From assembly GCA_964595365.1 (NCBI GenBank), contig CAZQQC010000001.1, positions 1-64,000 on the forward strand: a DNA stretch of 64,000 nt, given 5' to 3'. Position numbers and translations under genes: made by a program. Below, one piece after another: positions 52,143 through 60,120 of this stretch. The notes beneath the pieces are model-generated. The model ran no database searches. It saw only the letters and a program-made list of their open reading frames with translations, and had not been told where the DNA came from. Source of the DNA: Fen-1258 sp964595365. GTDB lineage: Bacteria; Bacteroidota; Ignavibacteria; Ignavibacteriales; Melioribacteraceae. How positions within the stretch are numbered: position 1 is the stretch's first letter; every line of letters begins with the position of its first letter.

Positions 52143-53510
52143 CTAACCAACCCTTACTAATTTTGCTGCAAACGATCCGTCTAATGAATGTATGTGAGGA
52201 AAAGTTTGAACACAACCATTCGAATCTACAAGGTCCTTATTCAAAGTTTCTCTCGCATCAACCAAATTAAAATTGGAGTTCTCACTTAAAAATTTTTTAA
52301 CTATCTCAAAATTCTCTTCCGGTTCGGTAGTGCATGTAGAGTAAACAATGTTACCGCCGGCATTGAGTAACGATGCACCCTTTTTCAGTAAATCGTATTG
52401 TATATTAATAATTTTCCTAATATCTCCCAAATCTCTTTTCCATTTCAGATCCGGTTTTTTTGTTAGAGTACCCAGCCCGGAACAGGGTGCATCTACCAGC
52501 ACTCTGTCAAATCCATCGGAATCTTCGAATTCATTTGCATCGACTGTTAAAGTTTTTGCATTTGTAACTTTAAGACGGGTTAAGTTTTTCATAAGAATCT
52601 TCAAGCGGCTTTCAAACCGATCGAGAGCAACTATTTTTCCGGTATTCTGCATCATCTCAGCAATTAAGGCTGTCTTGCCGCCTGGCGCTGCGCAAAGATC
52701 TAACACTCTCATGTTCGGCTTGGCATCGAGCAATTTAACAGGTAGGCATGTGCTCTCATCCTGAACCGAAAAATATCCTTTATGAAAATATTCCCAATCA
52801 GTTATGTTGGATAAAGTTACAAGACGGATGAAATCCGACAAATATTTTCCTTCGCTAAACTTTAGCTCGACCGAATTAAGCAAACTCTTCAGTTCGCTAA
52901 CATCCGAGACTAAATTATTGACGCGTATTGCAAGTGCCGGCTTGGCATTATTAGCCATAAGAAGTTTCTCGGTTTCTTCACGGCCGAAACGCGTAACCCA
53001 TCGTTTTACTAACCAGGTAGGATGCGAGTAATACGCGCTCAAATAACCGTTGAGATCTTCGGTAGGATCCGGATACCGGATTGCATCTTTGCTTCTGATA
53101 ATATTTCTTAGAACAGCATTTGTTAAATCAGCAGGTTTCTGACCTTGCAGTTTTTTTACAAACTCGACCGCTTCATTAACGGCGGCGTAATCCGGCACTT
53201 TATCAAGAAAGAGTATTTGATAGAGCGCAACACGCATTGCGTTTTTTATATTGGGTATGCATTTCGAGAACTGACCTTTATAAAAACCATTTAATATCCA
53301 GTCAATTCTTCCTTCCCATCGGGTAACGCCGTGAACAATTTCAAAGAGAAGAGCCTTATCCGGCCCGCTTAGATTCGAATTCTTGAGTTCGATTTCCAGA
53401 AGTTTATCGAGATAGGCATCGGTTCTATCCACACGATTCAAGATTTTAACCGCATGTCCGCGCACACCTTGAAATAAATTTAAACCGAACCGATCATCAG
53501 TTGTTTCCAT
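52143..53510 (-). CDS. rsmB: 16S rRNA cytosine-967 methyltransferase
   Basis: The 455-residue enzyme (from ATG 53510; an in-frame TTG is at 53519) has an N-terminal NusB-like RNA-binding domain (AVKILNRVDRTDAYLDKLL to about 150) and a C-terminal SAM methyltransferase: VLDLCAAPGGKTALIAEMM binds SAM, DAPCSGLGTLTKKPDLKWKR and YSTCTTEPEENF provide the two catalytic cysteines. It makes m5C967 in 16S rRNA. It is followed by rodZ (3-base gap). The length is normal for RsmB. Confidence 0.95.
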   Translation of the reverse strand: METTDDRFGLNLFQGVRGHAVKILNRVDRTDAYLDKLLEIELKNSNLSGPDKALLFEIVHGVTRWEGRIDWILNGFYKGQFSKCIPNIKNAMRVALYQILFLDKVPDYAAVNEAVEFVKKLQGQKPADLTNAVLRNIIRSKDAIRYPDPTEDLNGYLSAYYSHPTWLVKRWVTRFGREETEKLLMANNAKPALAIRVNNLVSDVSELKSLLNSVELKFSEGKYLSDFIRLVTLSNITDWEYFHKGYFSVQDESTCLPVKLLDAKPNMRVLDLCAAPGGKTALIAEMMQNTGKIVALDRFESRLKILMKNLTRLKVTNAKTLTVDANEFEDSDGFDRVLVDAPCSGLGTLTKKPDLKWKRDLGDIRKIINIQYDLLKKGASLLNAGGNIVYSTCTTEPEENFEIVKKFLSENSNFNLVDARETLNKDLVDSNGCVQTFPHIHSLDGSFAAKLVRVG

Positions 53511-53573
53511 AACAAACAATATTTATTTAGGTACTTTATTCATTCTCATGTTCAGTTGTACAAAGGCGGGTTT

Positions 53574-53604
53574 AAAAAGCAAAAGGGCTGCCTTAAACAG
53601 CCCC
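53574..53604 (-). terminator. Terminator after rpmE
   Basis: On the minus strand, GGGCTG-TTTAAGG-CAGCCC (53603-53585) is followed by TTTTGCTTTTT. The stem is 6 G+C-rich pairs with a 7-base loop. It lies about 20 bases after the L31 stop codon at 53624. Confidence 0.8.
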
Positions 53605-53623
53605 TAATAAAAGTCGAAAATTT

Positions 53624-53830
53624 TTATGCTTCTTTCAAACCGTATTTCTTTTTAAATCTTTCAACACGACCAGTAGAGTCAACAATTTTTTGCTTTCCCG
53701 TAAAGAACGGATGACAATTAGAGCATAGCTCAATCTTAATACTACTAACTGTGGAACGGGTCACAAATGTATTTCCGCAAACGCACGTAACTTCACATTT
53801 TCTGTAATTTGGATGAATGCCAGCTTTCAT
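53624..53830 (-). CDS. rpmE: 50S ribosomal protein L31
   Basis: The 68-residue protein is the zinc-binding (C+) form of L31: KAGIHPNYRKCEVTCVCGNTFVTRSTV, then ELCSNCHPFFTGKQKIVDSTGRVERFKKKYG. The cysteines in CEVTCVCG and CSNCH form the zinc site. It is a single-gene unit with a clear terminator after the stop codon. The presence of the cysteines indicates zinc-sufficient growth use of this form; a zinc-free paralogue is not in this window. Confidence 0.97.
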   Translation of the reverse strand: MKAGIHPNYRKCEVTCVCGNTFVTRSTVSSIKIELCSNCHPFFTGKQKIVDSTGRVERFKKKYGLKEA

Positions 53831-53905
53831 TATAATACTACTTCCTTAAATTTTGGGCTCAAATTTAGCTACACCGATGCAAAAAAACAAATTGTAACCG
53901 GAGTT

Positions 53906-54601
53906 TTACTGCGGTATTTTCGAAGCTTTTTTTAATGAATCGAGCCGTAACTGAGCCTTCTTCAGTGAATCGACAATTTGCCGGTATCTTTTAAGTGTCT
54001 GTTGATTCATATTCTGCTTGAAAAGGAAACCATCGTTTTCAGCAGGCTGATCGCCGCTGTTAACCACATTGCCTTGAGACAAATCTGACCGGGTAAAATT
54101 ATCGCCCGAAATGTACTTGTCAACCGAAACTACATTGGGATTTTGCTGCAAAGGCGAAGGTTTATTATTTGCACGGGATTGGTTTTTCAACGACCGATCT
54201 TGAAGATCTTCTGATGCAATCTGTCTTTGATTCGCAATCAAATTTTCTTTAGCATGCAATTTCTTTTTAGCTGCGGATGCATTTGCAGCCGTAGTATTAT
54301 TTGCAAGAGATTGGCTTACAGACGGTGGCTGTTGATTAGTGTAAACGTTATTCAGCTCTTCGCCCCTGGGGTAAAAAATAAAGAAAAGAAGTAGAACAGT
54401 CACAATAACGGCAGAAGGCGCCAAAAATTTTATGAAGTTTAATTTTGGTTGTTCTTCTTCCGCCAGATTAAAGTTCTTATTTTCAATGCGCGTCATAAGA
54501 TTAAACTCAAAATTCTCCGGCGCATTTACTTTAGGAAGATTTTTTAAATCTTTTACCATGTTGGAAAATTTACTGTTGTTATCATTGTAAATTTTATTCA
54601 T
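53906..54601 (-). CDS. Membrane anti-sigma-like protein
   Basis: The 231-residue protein has a cytosolic N-terminus (about 1-60, with NFEFNLMTRIENKNF), one membrane helix (FLAPSAVIVTVLLLFFIFYP, about 64-84), a disordered Gln/Asn/Ala-rich periplasmic part, and a C-terminal coiled coil (RQIVDSLKKAQLRLDSLKKA). It lies 3 bases after the ECF sigma gene in the same direction, the usual position for a cognate anti-sigma factor. The zinc-binding (HxxxCxxC) motif of ZAS anti-sigma factors is absent, so the assignment rests on gene order and topology. Confidence 0.72.
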   Translation of the reverse strand: MNKIYNDNNSKFSNMVKDLKNLPKVNAPENFEFNLMTRIENKNFNLAEEEQPKLNFIKFLAPSAVIVTVLLLFFIFYPRGEELNNVYTNQQPPSVSQSLANNTTAANASAAKKKLHAKENLIANQRQIASEDLQDRSLKNQSRANNKPSPLQQNPNVVSVDKYISGDNFTRSDLSQGNVVNSGDQPAENDGFLFKQNMNQQTLKRYRQIVDSLKKAQLRLDSLKKASKIPQ

Positions 54602-54604
54602 AGG

Positions 54605-55189
54605 CTACTCTCTATAAATATTTTTTAGGAGTTTTTGAAGTTGTGCACGCCCGCGATTTATTCTCGATTTCACTGTGCCAATAGCCAGCCCCGTAATCTC
54701 GGATATTTCTTCGTAAGAAAGATCCTGTATATCTCGTAAAATAACAACCTCTCTATAAACCGGTTTAACTTTCAGCAAAGCTTTCTGGATCATTTCATTT
54801 TTTATTTCGCTATCTGCAGCTCTATCGGGCGCAAGAAATGATTTATCTTCGATCTGTAGAGTCTTTTCGTCATCGGTGTTGTCGATCGAAAGAATACTTC
54901 TTCTGCGCCGTCTCTTAAGCTCATTCTTTGCCAGATTACCAGCAATTGTGTAAATCCACGTCGAAAATTTTGCGAACGAACGATACGAATCTTTATTCAA
55001 GTAGAATTTTATCATCGTATCCTGAACTACATCGGTACAAATGTCTCTATCGCCAACAAATCGATACACAAAATTCATCAAAGGATCTTTGTAACGCCTA
55101 ACCAATATTTCATACGCTGCCAGCGTATTACTATCCTGAAATTCCTTTATAAGTTCTTCGTCCGAAAGTTCTACTAAGGGCTTATTCAA
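54605..55189 (-). CDS. ECF RNA polymerase sigma factor
   Basis: The 194-residue protein has the two ECF sigma regions. Region 2 spans about 20-90 (EILVRRYKDPLMNFVYRFVGDRDICTDVVQDTMIKFY; SFAKFSTWIYTIAGNLAKNELKRR) and region 4 spans about 130-185 (VYREVVILRDIQDLSYEEISEITGLAIGTVKSRINRGRAQLQKLL). It directs RNA polymerase to a stress regulon. The anti-sigma-like gene follows immediately. The group resembles RpoE/SigW-type factors. The regulon cannot be read from this window. Confidence 0.94.
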   Translation of the reverse strand: MNKPLVELSDEELIKEFQDSNTLAAYEILVRRYKDPLMNFVYRFVGDRDICTDVVQDTMIKFYLNKDSYRSFAKFSTWIYTIAGNLAKNELKRRRRRSILSIDNTDDEKTLQIEDKSFLAPDRAADSEIKNEMIQKALLKVKPVYREVVILRDIQDLSYEEISEITGLAIGTVKSRINRGRAQLQKLLKNIYRE

Positions 55190-55272
55190 TGAAAGTTATA
55201 CCTATTAAAAAAAAGATTGTTTCAGATTTTTTAACAATTTTAGCCATAACGGGTAATAAATGCAAACTTCAA

Positions 55273-56310
55273 CTATTTACCGTTATTCGAGGGCGAAGTT
55301 TGCCCCATAATCTCCGATATTAAAACCAAAAGAATAGTTTTATACTCTGTTGCGGTTGTTTTAACTAGCAAATCGGCATTCAACAAAGCTCTGGAAGCAT
55401 TTAATAATCTTTTATCATCCATCATAAAACGGGCTCTTTTGCAGTTCATGTAATAACCATAACTCACGCCGGCAAGTTTTGCGGCTTCGAAATCAGAAAC
55501 AGTGGATTTTAACAGCTCTGTCATTTGCGCGACTGTTAAAGTGAATTTTGCCAGCATGTTAATTATGAAAACCATTTCAACACCGGAATCCAACAAGTTG
55601 TAAGCAACTTCCAGAGCTTTAACTTTATCTCCCTGTCCTATAGCGTCTTGAAGATTAAAAATAGAGTACTCTTTCGTAGGCGAAGAAATAGTTTTTATCT
55701 CTTCAAATGTGATTTCTTTTTTCCCGGCAAGATAGTTTTCAAATTTCTGCAATTGCATTTCAAGAAGAGCTTTATCTTCACCAACAATATCGATCAGCAG
55801 TTGCGCGTTTTCACGTGAGAAATTGATATTAACCTTTTTACAATTATTTATTACCCACTCAATTAACTCCTCCCCTGTTGCAATGCGGGCTTCAAAAAGA
55901 AAATGTTTTTCAAGCAAAATTGAATATGGTTCTTTTGTCAGATCGGTCACTTTGTTTGATTGAACGATAACAAGTGTTGTAAATTCGGGCGGTTGGGCAA
56001 GATAGCTGCTAAGTTCTTTTTTATCGTTAAACTTTTCAAAGTTTTTTATAACGACTAATTTTTTTCCGCCGCCGAATGGAAATGAATAAGCTGCATCCAA
56101 TATTTGCGATAAGTTTTGACCTTTCTCGGCTGAAAACGTTTCTTTATCAAAGTCCGAAAGAATTTGCGTTGCAAGTAACTTTTCAATTGTTTCAACAGCA
56201 GCATCAATTGAATATTGATCTTCGCCGCACAGAAAATAAACGGGCAATATCTTTCCCTTGGAAAGATATTTAAATAAATCCGCTGTAGAAGGAAATTCTT
56301 TCTTTGCCAT
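55273..56310 (-). CDS. holA: DNA polymerase III delta subunit
   Basis: The 345-residue protein loads the sliding clamp as part of the clamp-loader complex. Characteristic HolA parts are visible: YFLCGEDQYSIDAAVETIEK at the N-terminus, FGGGKKLVVIKNFEKF near 75-90, NINFSRENAQLLIDIVGEDKALLEMQLQKFENYL in the middle, and the C-terminal helical collar (AREYKTILLVL-type end). It has no Walker A motif, as expected for delta. It starts 1 base after the cyclophilin stop. The length is normal. Confidence 0.9.
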   Translation of the reverse strand: MAKKEFPSTADLFKYLSKGKILPVYFLCGEDQYSIDAAVETIEKLLATQILSDFDKETFSAEKGQNLSQILDAAYSFPFGGGKKLVVIKNFEKFNDKKELSSYLAQPPEFTTLVIVQSNKVTDLTKEPYSILLEKHFLFEARIATGEELIEWVINNCKKVNINFSRENAQLLIDIVGEDKALLEMQLQKFENYLAGKKEITFEEIKTISSPTKEYSIFNLQDAIGQGDKVKALEVAYNLLDSGVEMVFIINMLAKFTLTVAQMTELLKSTVSDFEAAKLAGVSYGYYMNCKRARFMMDDKRLLNASRALLNADLLVKTTATEYKTILLVLISEIMGQTSPSNNGK

Positions 56311-56937
56311 TTACCGGTATATTCTTTTCTCTATATTAATTTTCTGCATAACAATTTTTTCAACGGGCTTATCTGCACGATCGGTTTTAACCCGATTGAT
56401 TTTATAAACTACGCCCATTCCATCTATAACTTTTCCGAAAACTGTATGCTTTCTATTTAACCAGGGAGTAGCTGCAGTTGTAATGAAGAACTGACTTCTA
56501 TTTGTGCCCGGACCACGATTAGCCATAGCAACTACACCGGCATCATCAAACCTAAGAGAATATGAGAACTCATCGGCAAATTCTCCGCCGTAAATACTTT
56601 TTCCGCCTTCACCTGTTCCTGTTGAATCCCCGGTTTGAATCATAAAATCTTTTATAACTCTGTGGAAAGTTAAACTGTTATAATAACCTTGCAGTGCAAG
56701 CCCAACAAAATTTTTTACAGTATTAGGCGCTTCTTTCGAAAATAATTCTATCACTATCATACCCATGTCGGTTTCGATATCTGCAACAAGTTTTTCGTTG
56801 TTTTCGACCTCGACCAGTTTATCTAAAGCAATTCCTTTTGCGTATTCTTCGTTGAGAGAGACTCTTTGATAACTTCTTTCACAGGCAACTGCAGATAGAA
56901 TCAGAAATGTTGCGGAAGCAATGTTCGTTAATTTCAT
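56311..56937 (-). CDS. Cyclophilin-type peptidyl-prolyl isomerase, lipoprotein
   Basis: The 208-residue product has a lipobox SAVAC (Cys near residue 19), so it is a periplasmic or outer-membrane lipoprotein. The cyclophilin domain (about 50-200) shows IVIELFSKEAPNTVKNFVGLALQGYYNSLTFHRVIKDFMIQTGD, then GPGTNRSQFFITTAATPWLNRKHTVFGKVIDGM. The catalytic Arg in FHRVI and the Phe in SQFFIT are present. It helps fold exported proteins by cis-trans proline isomerisation. It is cotranscribed with holA downstream. Confidence 0.93.
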   Translation of the reverse strand: MKLTNIASATFLILSAVACERSYQRVSLNEEYAKGIALDKLVEVENNEKLVADIETDMGMIVIELFSKEAPNTVKNFVGLALQGYYNSLTFHRVIKDFMIQTGDSTGTGEGGKSIYGGEFADEFSYSLRFDDAGVVAMANRGPGTNRSQFFITTAATPWLNRKHTVFGKVIDGMGVVYKINRVKTDRADKPVEKIVMQKINIEKRIYR

Positions 56938-56946
56938 TTTGTTCTC

Positions 56947-57795
56947 CTACGGTTGAATAATATTATAACCCAACATTACCAGTATAAGAATACCGATAAC
57001 AATTCGGTAAACTATGAAGAGATAAGTCGATTTCTTTTTCAAATATCGTAATAAAAATCCAATCGATAAATAACCAACTATTGCAGATGCTATCGTGGCA
57101 GCAATCAAATTGATCGTACCATGCAAGTTCAGATATTTCAGTGATTCTTTAAACTCGAGTAGACCGCTGGCAGCCACAGCAGGAATGCTCATTAAAAAAG
57201 AAAAACGTGCGGCGGTTTCGCGTGTAAACCCAAGAAACAAGCCTGCGGTAATTGTCGTACCTGAACGCGACGAACCCGGTATGAGAGCAAGGCATTGTGC
57301 AATGCCTATAATAAATGCATCATACCATTTTAAATCCTTCGACTCGCGCGTAAATTTGCTAATTCTCTCTGCCAGTGCTAATATTAGCGCCAGCACAATC
57401 AAACTTCCTGCAATGAGAAATAAATTTTTCGTCAAAGCGCCCTCAATAATTTTTTTTAAGCCGAGGCCCACAATGGCTACCGGTACCGAAGCAATAATAA
57501 TGTACCACCCCATTTTTGAATTGAGTGTTTGATCGGCAAATTTTTTTCGCTGAAAAAAATTATCTTGAAAAAAGTCTCTGGCTATATAGATTAGATCGTT
57601 CCAAAAATAAACGACCACCGCCATTAGAGTTCCTAATTGAATTATTGCAATAAACGCAGTCCAGTTGCCGGGTGTTTCTGCGGAAATCAAATTCAAAAGC
57701 TTTCCAACAACTGTTAAGTGGCCTGTGCTGCTTATAGGAAGAAATTCTGTTAGACCTTGTATAATTCCTAAAATAATTGCTTCAAGTATATTCAA
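56947..57795 (-). CDS. uppP: Undecaprenyl-diphosphatase
   Basis: The 282-residue integral membrane enzyme recycles the carrier lipid by dephosphorylating undecaprenyl diphosphate. The two family motifs are visible: GLTEFLPISSTGHLTVV (with Glu and Ser) at about 14-30, and LALIPGSSRSGTTITAGLFLG (with the catalytic Ser/Arg) at about 170-190. Eight membrane helices are predicted. It lies between the cyclophilin gene and an outer-membrane protein gene, on the same strand. Confidence 0.96.
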   Translation of the reverse strand: MNILEAIILGIIQGLTEFLPISSTGHLTVVGKLLNLISAETPGNWTAFIAIIQLGTLMAVVVYFWNDLIYIARDFFQDNFFQRKKFADQTLNSKMGWYIIIASVPVAIVGLGLKKIIEGALTKNLFLIAGSLIVLALILALAERISKFTRESKDLKWYDAFIIGIAQCLALIPGSSRSGTTITAGLFLGFTRETAARFSFLMSIPAVAASGLLEFKESLKYLNLHGTINLIAATIASAIVGYLSIGFLLRYLKKKSTYLFIVYRIVIGILILVMLGYNIIQP

Positions 57796-57804
57796 GATGC
57801 ACCT

Positions 57805-58446
57805 TTATAATGTAAATGTAATACCTAATAAAATCCCCACAGATATTGAATTCAGATTGACTTTTTCCCCGGTTGCATTGTTCACTATTATGTTATTTGC
57901 ATTTACAGTTTGACTTAAAACATCGTACCGAAGATCTACGCCAACGAGGGCGTAAAGATTTTTTCCTAGCATTGTATTTCCCAACGCTCGTAATAAAAGT
58001 CCGAATCCCGAAAATGAATGATTGATGTTCGAGACAATTCTTTCATTAAGCGAAGTAAACCTGTAACCGGCACCGCCGCCTAACTTAAATTGGTATCCCG
58101 AACCGGGGATAACATAGTAAGCAAGAATGGTTGGCCGATGTGTATTATATGCAAGTTCATAAACACCGCCCGAACCAAGCGGTGCATTATACGAATCGGT
58201 TTGATAACTGTACTCAAACCCGATTTGGAAATTCGGCTTCAGTATGTAATCTACTTCCCCGGAAAAATTTACGGCGCTTTTGAAAGAAGCAAATTGATTA
58301 CCCGGAGTTGAGAACCCCGAGTTAATATAATCTCGCAAAGACGGAATAGATTTGAAGTCCATTCCCATCGATGCATTTAAATCCCATTGAGCTTCTATAC
58401 TCTTGAAACTAAATAAAACTAAAAACATGAAAAGTATTTTTTTCAT
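57805..58446 (-). CDS. Outer-membrane beta-barrel protein
   Basis: The 213-residue product has a signal peptide (cleavage after IEAQ) and eight or so alternating amphipathic strands, such as QIGFEYSYQTDSYNAP and YQFKLGGGAGYRFTS, ending NSISVGILLGITFTL. This is an OmpW/OmpA-like small barrel. No named family is certain. ATGA overlap (58443-58446) couples it to the membrane flippase-like gene, an unusual partner for a barrel. Confidence 0.75.
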   Translation of the reverse strand: MKKILFMFLVLFSFKSIEAQWDLNASMGMDFKSIPSLRDYINSGFSTPGNQFASFKSAVNFSGEVDYILKPNFQIGFEYSYQTDSYNAPLGSGGVYELAYNTHRPTILAYYVIPGSGYQFKLGGGAGYRFTSLNERIVSNINHSFSGFGLLLRALGNTMLGKNLYALVGVDLRYDVLSQTVNANNIIVNNATGEKVNLNSISVGILLGITFTL

Positions 58447-59516
58447 TTGTCTTCCGGATTAATTTTGAACACCGACAAAAAAGTTTCTTTGGCAAGTCCT
58501 TTTCTATGACGATTCTTATTCACAAAATAAACGATAACAATAGTCGACAAAATAAAAGTAGCGTAAGAAATGAAGTGCGTAATAATAGAATAAGCCGCAC
58601 TGCTTTCATAATCAAAATAAAAAAGTTTAGTCAAAACAAATATAGAAATAATATGGTATGACCCAATCGCACCCGGTGTTGGAATAATGGACCCGAACGA
58701 ACTGATTGTCATAACAATCCACGCCAACTCAAAATCTACTTTCCCTGTGGACTGTATACCCAGTATATAAAAACCAACTTGAGCATGAAATGCATACAGC
58801 AGCAATATCACAACAGACCAAAACAAGATGGCAAAGACATTTCCAGTTTTCTTTACGCTTGAAAGTCCCTCGATAAGCGTATCAAAAATTTCTTTCAGTT
58901 TGCCGGCATAATTTTTATTTATCTTTTTCGTCAGCCGAACAAGCATAGAGCTAAAACTCTTTTGAAATCTAATAAGTAAAACAAGAAATATTGTGGCGCT
59001 AAGTACGAAAACCAATCCTATCAACAAAGATGGTTTCAGCCAAACAATTTCGTTGTACATGTTGCCGGAATAAAGTGCTGCACTGATCAGTGCCGCAATT
59101 CCAAACAATGCAATGTCGATAATTCTCTCAATTACAATTGTACCTATAACGGTCGACCGCGAAATGTCTTCCCATCTTCCCAAAAATAATCCCCGGTAAA
59201 GCTCGCCAAGACGGGGTATCAGGCAACTTACACCATAACCGACCATAACAGCGCCAAACAAATGCGATGTTGAACAATTTTCTTTAACCGGCTTGATCAT
59301 ATATTTCCATCTGATTGCGCGCGCAATGTGGGACAGAAAAAAAATAAGGACGTAAAAAAGAATTGCGGGAATCGACGAGTTAAGTATTATCCCGAATGTT
59401 TGTTTCAAATCTATATTCTTAAAAGCGAGGTAAAGAAAGAGAATCGTAAGGAAGAAAGGGAAGGAATAACCTACAACTTTCGAAAGATGAGTATTATGTT
59501 TATCACCTGAGGTCAA
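58443..59516 (-). CDS. Lysylphosphatidylglycerol synthase-type membrane protein (UPF0104)
   Basis: The 357-residue protein has about eight membrane helices. The family sequence FLSHIARAIRWKYMIKP, then GYGVSCLIPRLGELYRGLFLGRWEDISRSTVIGTIVIERIIDIALF (conserved Arg/Glu) and TPGAIGSYHIISIF are characteristic of the flippase-like half of LPG synthases and of UPF0104 proteins. Without the aminoacyl-transfer domain it is probably a lipid flippase or lipid-linked enzyme, by inference. It overlaps the lolA gene by 14 bases. Confidence 0.88.
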   Translation of the reverse strand: MTSGDKHNTHLSKVVGYSFPFFLTILFLYLAFKNIDLKQTFGIILNSSIPAILFYVLIFFLSHIARAIRWKYMIKPVKENCSTSHLFGAVMVGYGVSCLIPRLGELYRGLFLGRWEDISRSTVIGTIVIERIIDIALFGIAALISAALYSGNMYNEIVWLKPSLLIGLVFVLSATIFLVLLIRFQKSFSSMLVRLTKKINKNYAGKLKEIFDTLIEGLSSVKKTGNVFAILFWSVVILLLYAFHAQVGFYILGIQSTGKVDFELAWIVMTISSFGSIIPTPGAIGSYHIISIFVLTKLFYFDYESSAAYSIITHFISYATFILSTIVIVYFVNKNRHRKGLAKETFLSVFKINPEDK

Positions 59517-60120
59517 TAATCTGAATTCCTTTGGGTGGATTGTAGGTGAATTTCGAATCAGGCATATCCTGGTTTAGCCTAAAATTGGAAAACTGAAAAT
59601 GATATTTGATATCGCCGCGATCAACAATTTCCAGAGAAGAGATTAATCCTTCTTTGTTGATTCGGATCTTTACGGACTTGCATTCCATATCCTGATCTTT
59701 CGGGGAAAGTTCGATGACTCCTTCGCCAGGAGCTAGATGCTCTTCTTTGATCAGACTTATCTTACACAAACGCGGATAATCGAAGATAAACCGCTCCAAC
59801 GAAAATGAAGTAGGATCATCGGAGAAGTAACTGATTACTACACGGTTAAATTTTTTGTTCAAATTCCAGATTGTACTTCCATCCGAAACTATCATCTCGT
59901 TTTTTAGTTCTACGACAAATTTGTTTTTTCTTTTGTAAAAAAACTTGCCGCTTACTTTTGCCGTATTGGAACCCTGAGTTGCATAAATCGCTTGCGAAAA
60001 ATCGGCTGTAAAATTTTCCAGAGAATTGAATTTGTTTTGAACCCTTTTTAACAATTCATTGCCGGATTGTGCAAACAAAAACGAGCCGAGCAAAAACAAA
60101 AACAAAAATTTCGTTTTCAT
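59503..60120 (-). CDS. lolA: Outer-membrane lipoprotein carrier LolA
   Basis: The 205-residue product has a signal peptide (cleavage after FLFAQ) and the LolA pattern: NKFNSLENFTADFSQAI at the start, SGKFFYKRKNKFVVELKNEMIVSDGSTIWNLNKKFNRVVI in the core, and DMECKSVKIRINKEGLISSLEIVD near the end. It ferries lipoproteins across the periplasm. Several lipoproteins in this window would depend on it. ATGA overlap (60117-60120) couples it to ftsK. Confidence 0.93.
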   Translation of the reverse strand: MKTKFLFLFLLGSFLFAQSGNELLKRVQNKFNSLENFTADFSQAIYATQGSNTAKVSGKFFYKRKNKFVVELKNEMIVSDGSTIWNLNKKFNRVVISYFSDDPTSFSLERFIFDYPRLCKISLIKEEHLAPGEGVIELSPKDQDMECKSVKIRINKEGLISSLEIVDRGDIKYHFQFSNFRLNQDMPDSKFTYNPPKGIQIIDLR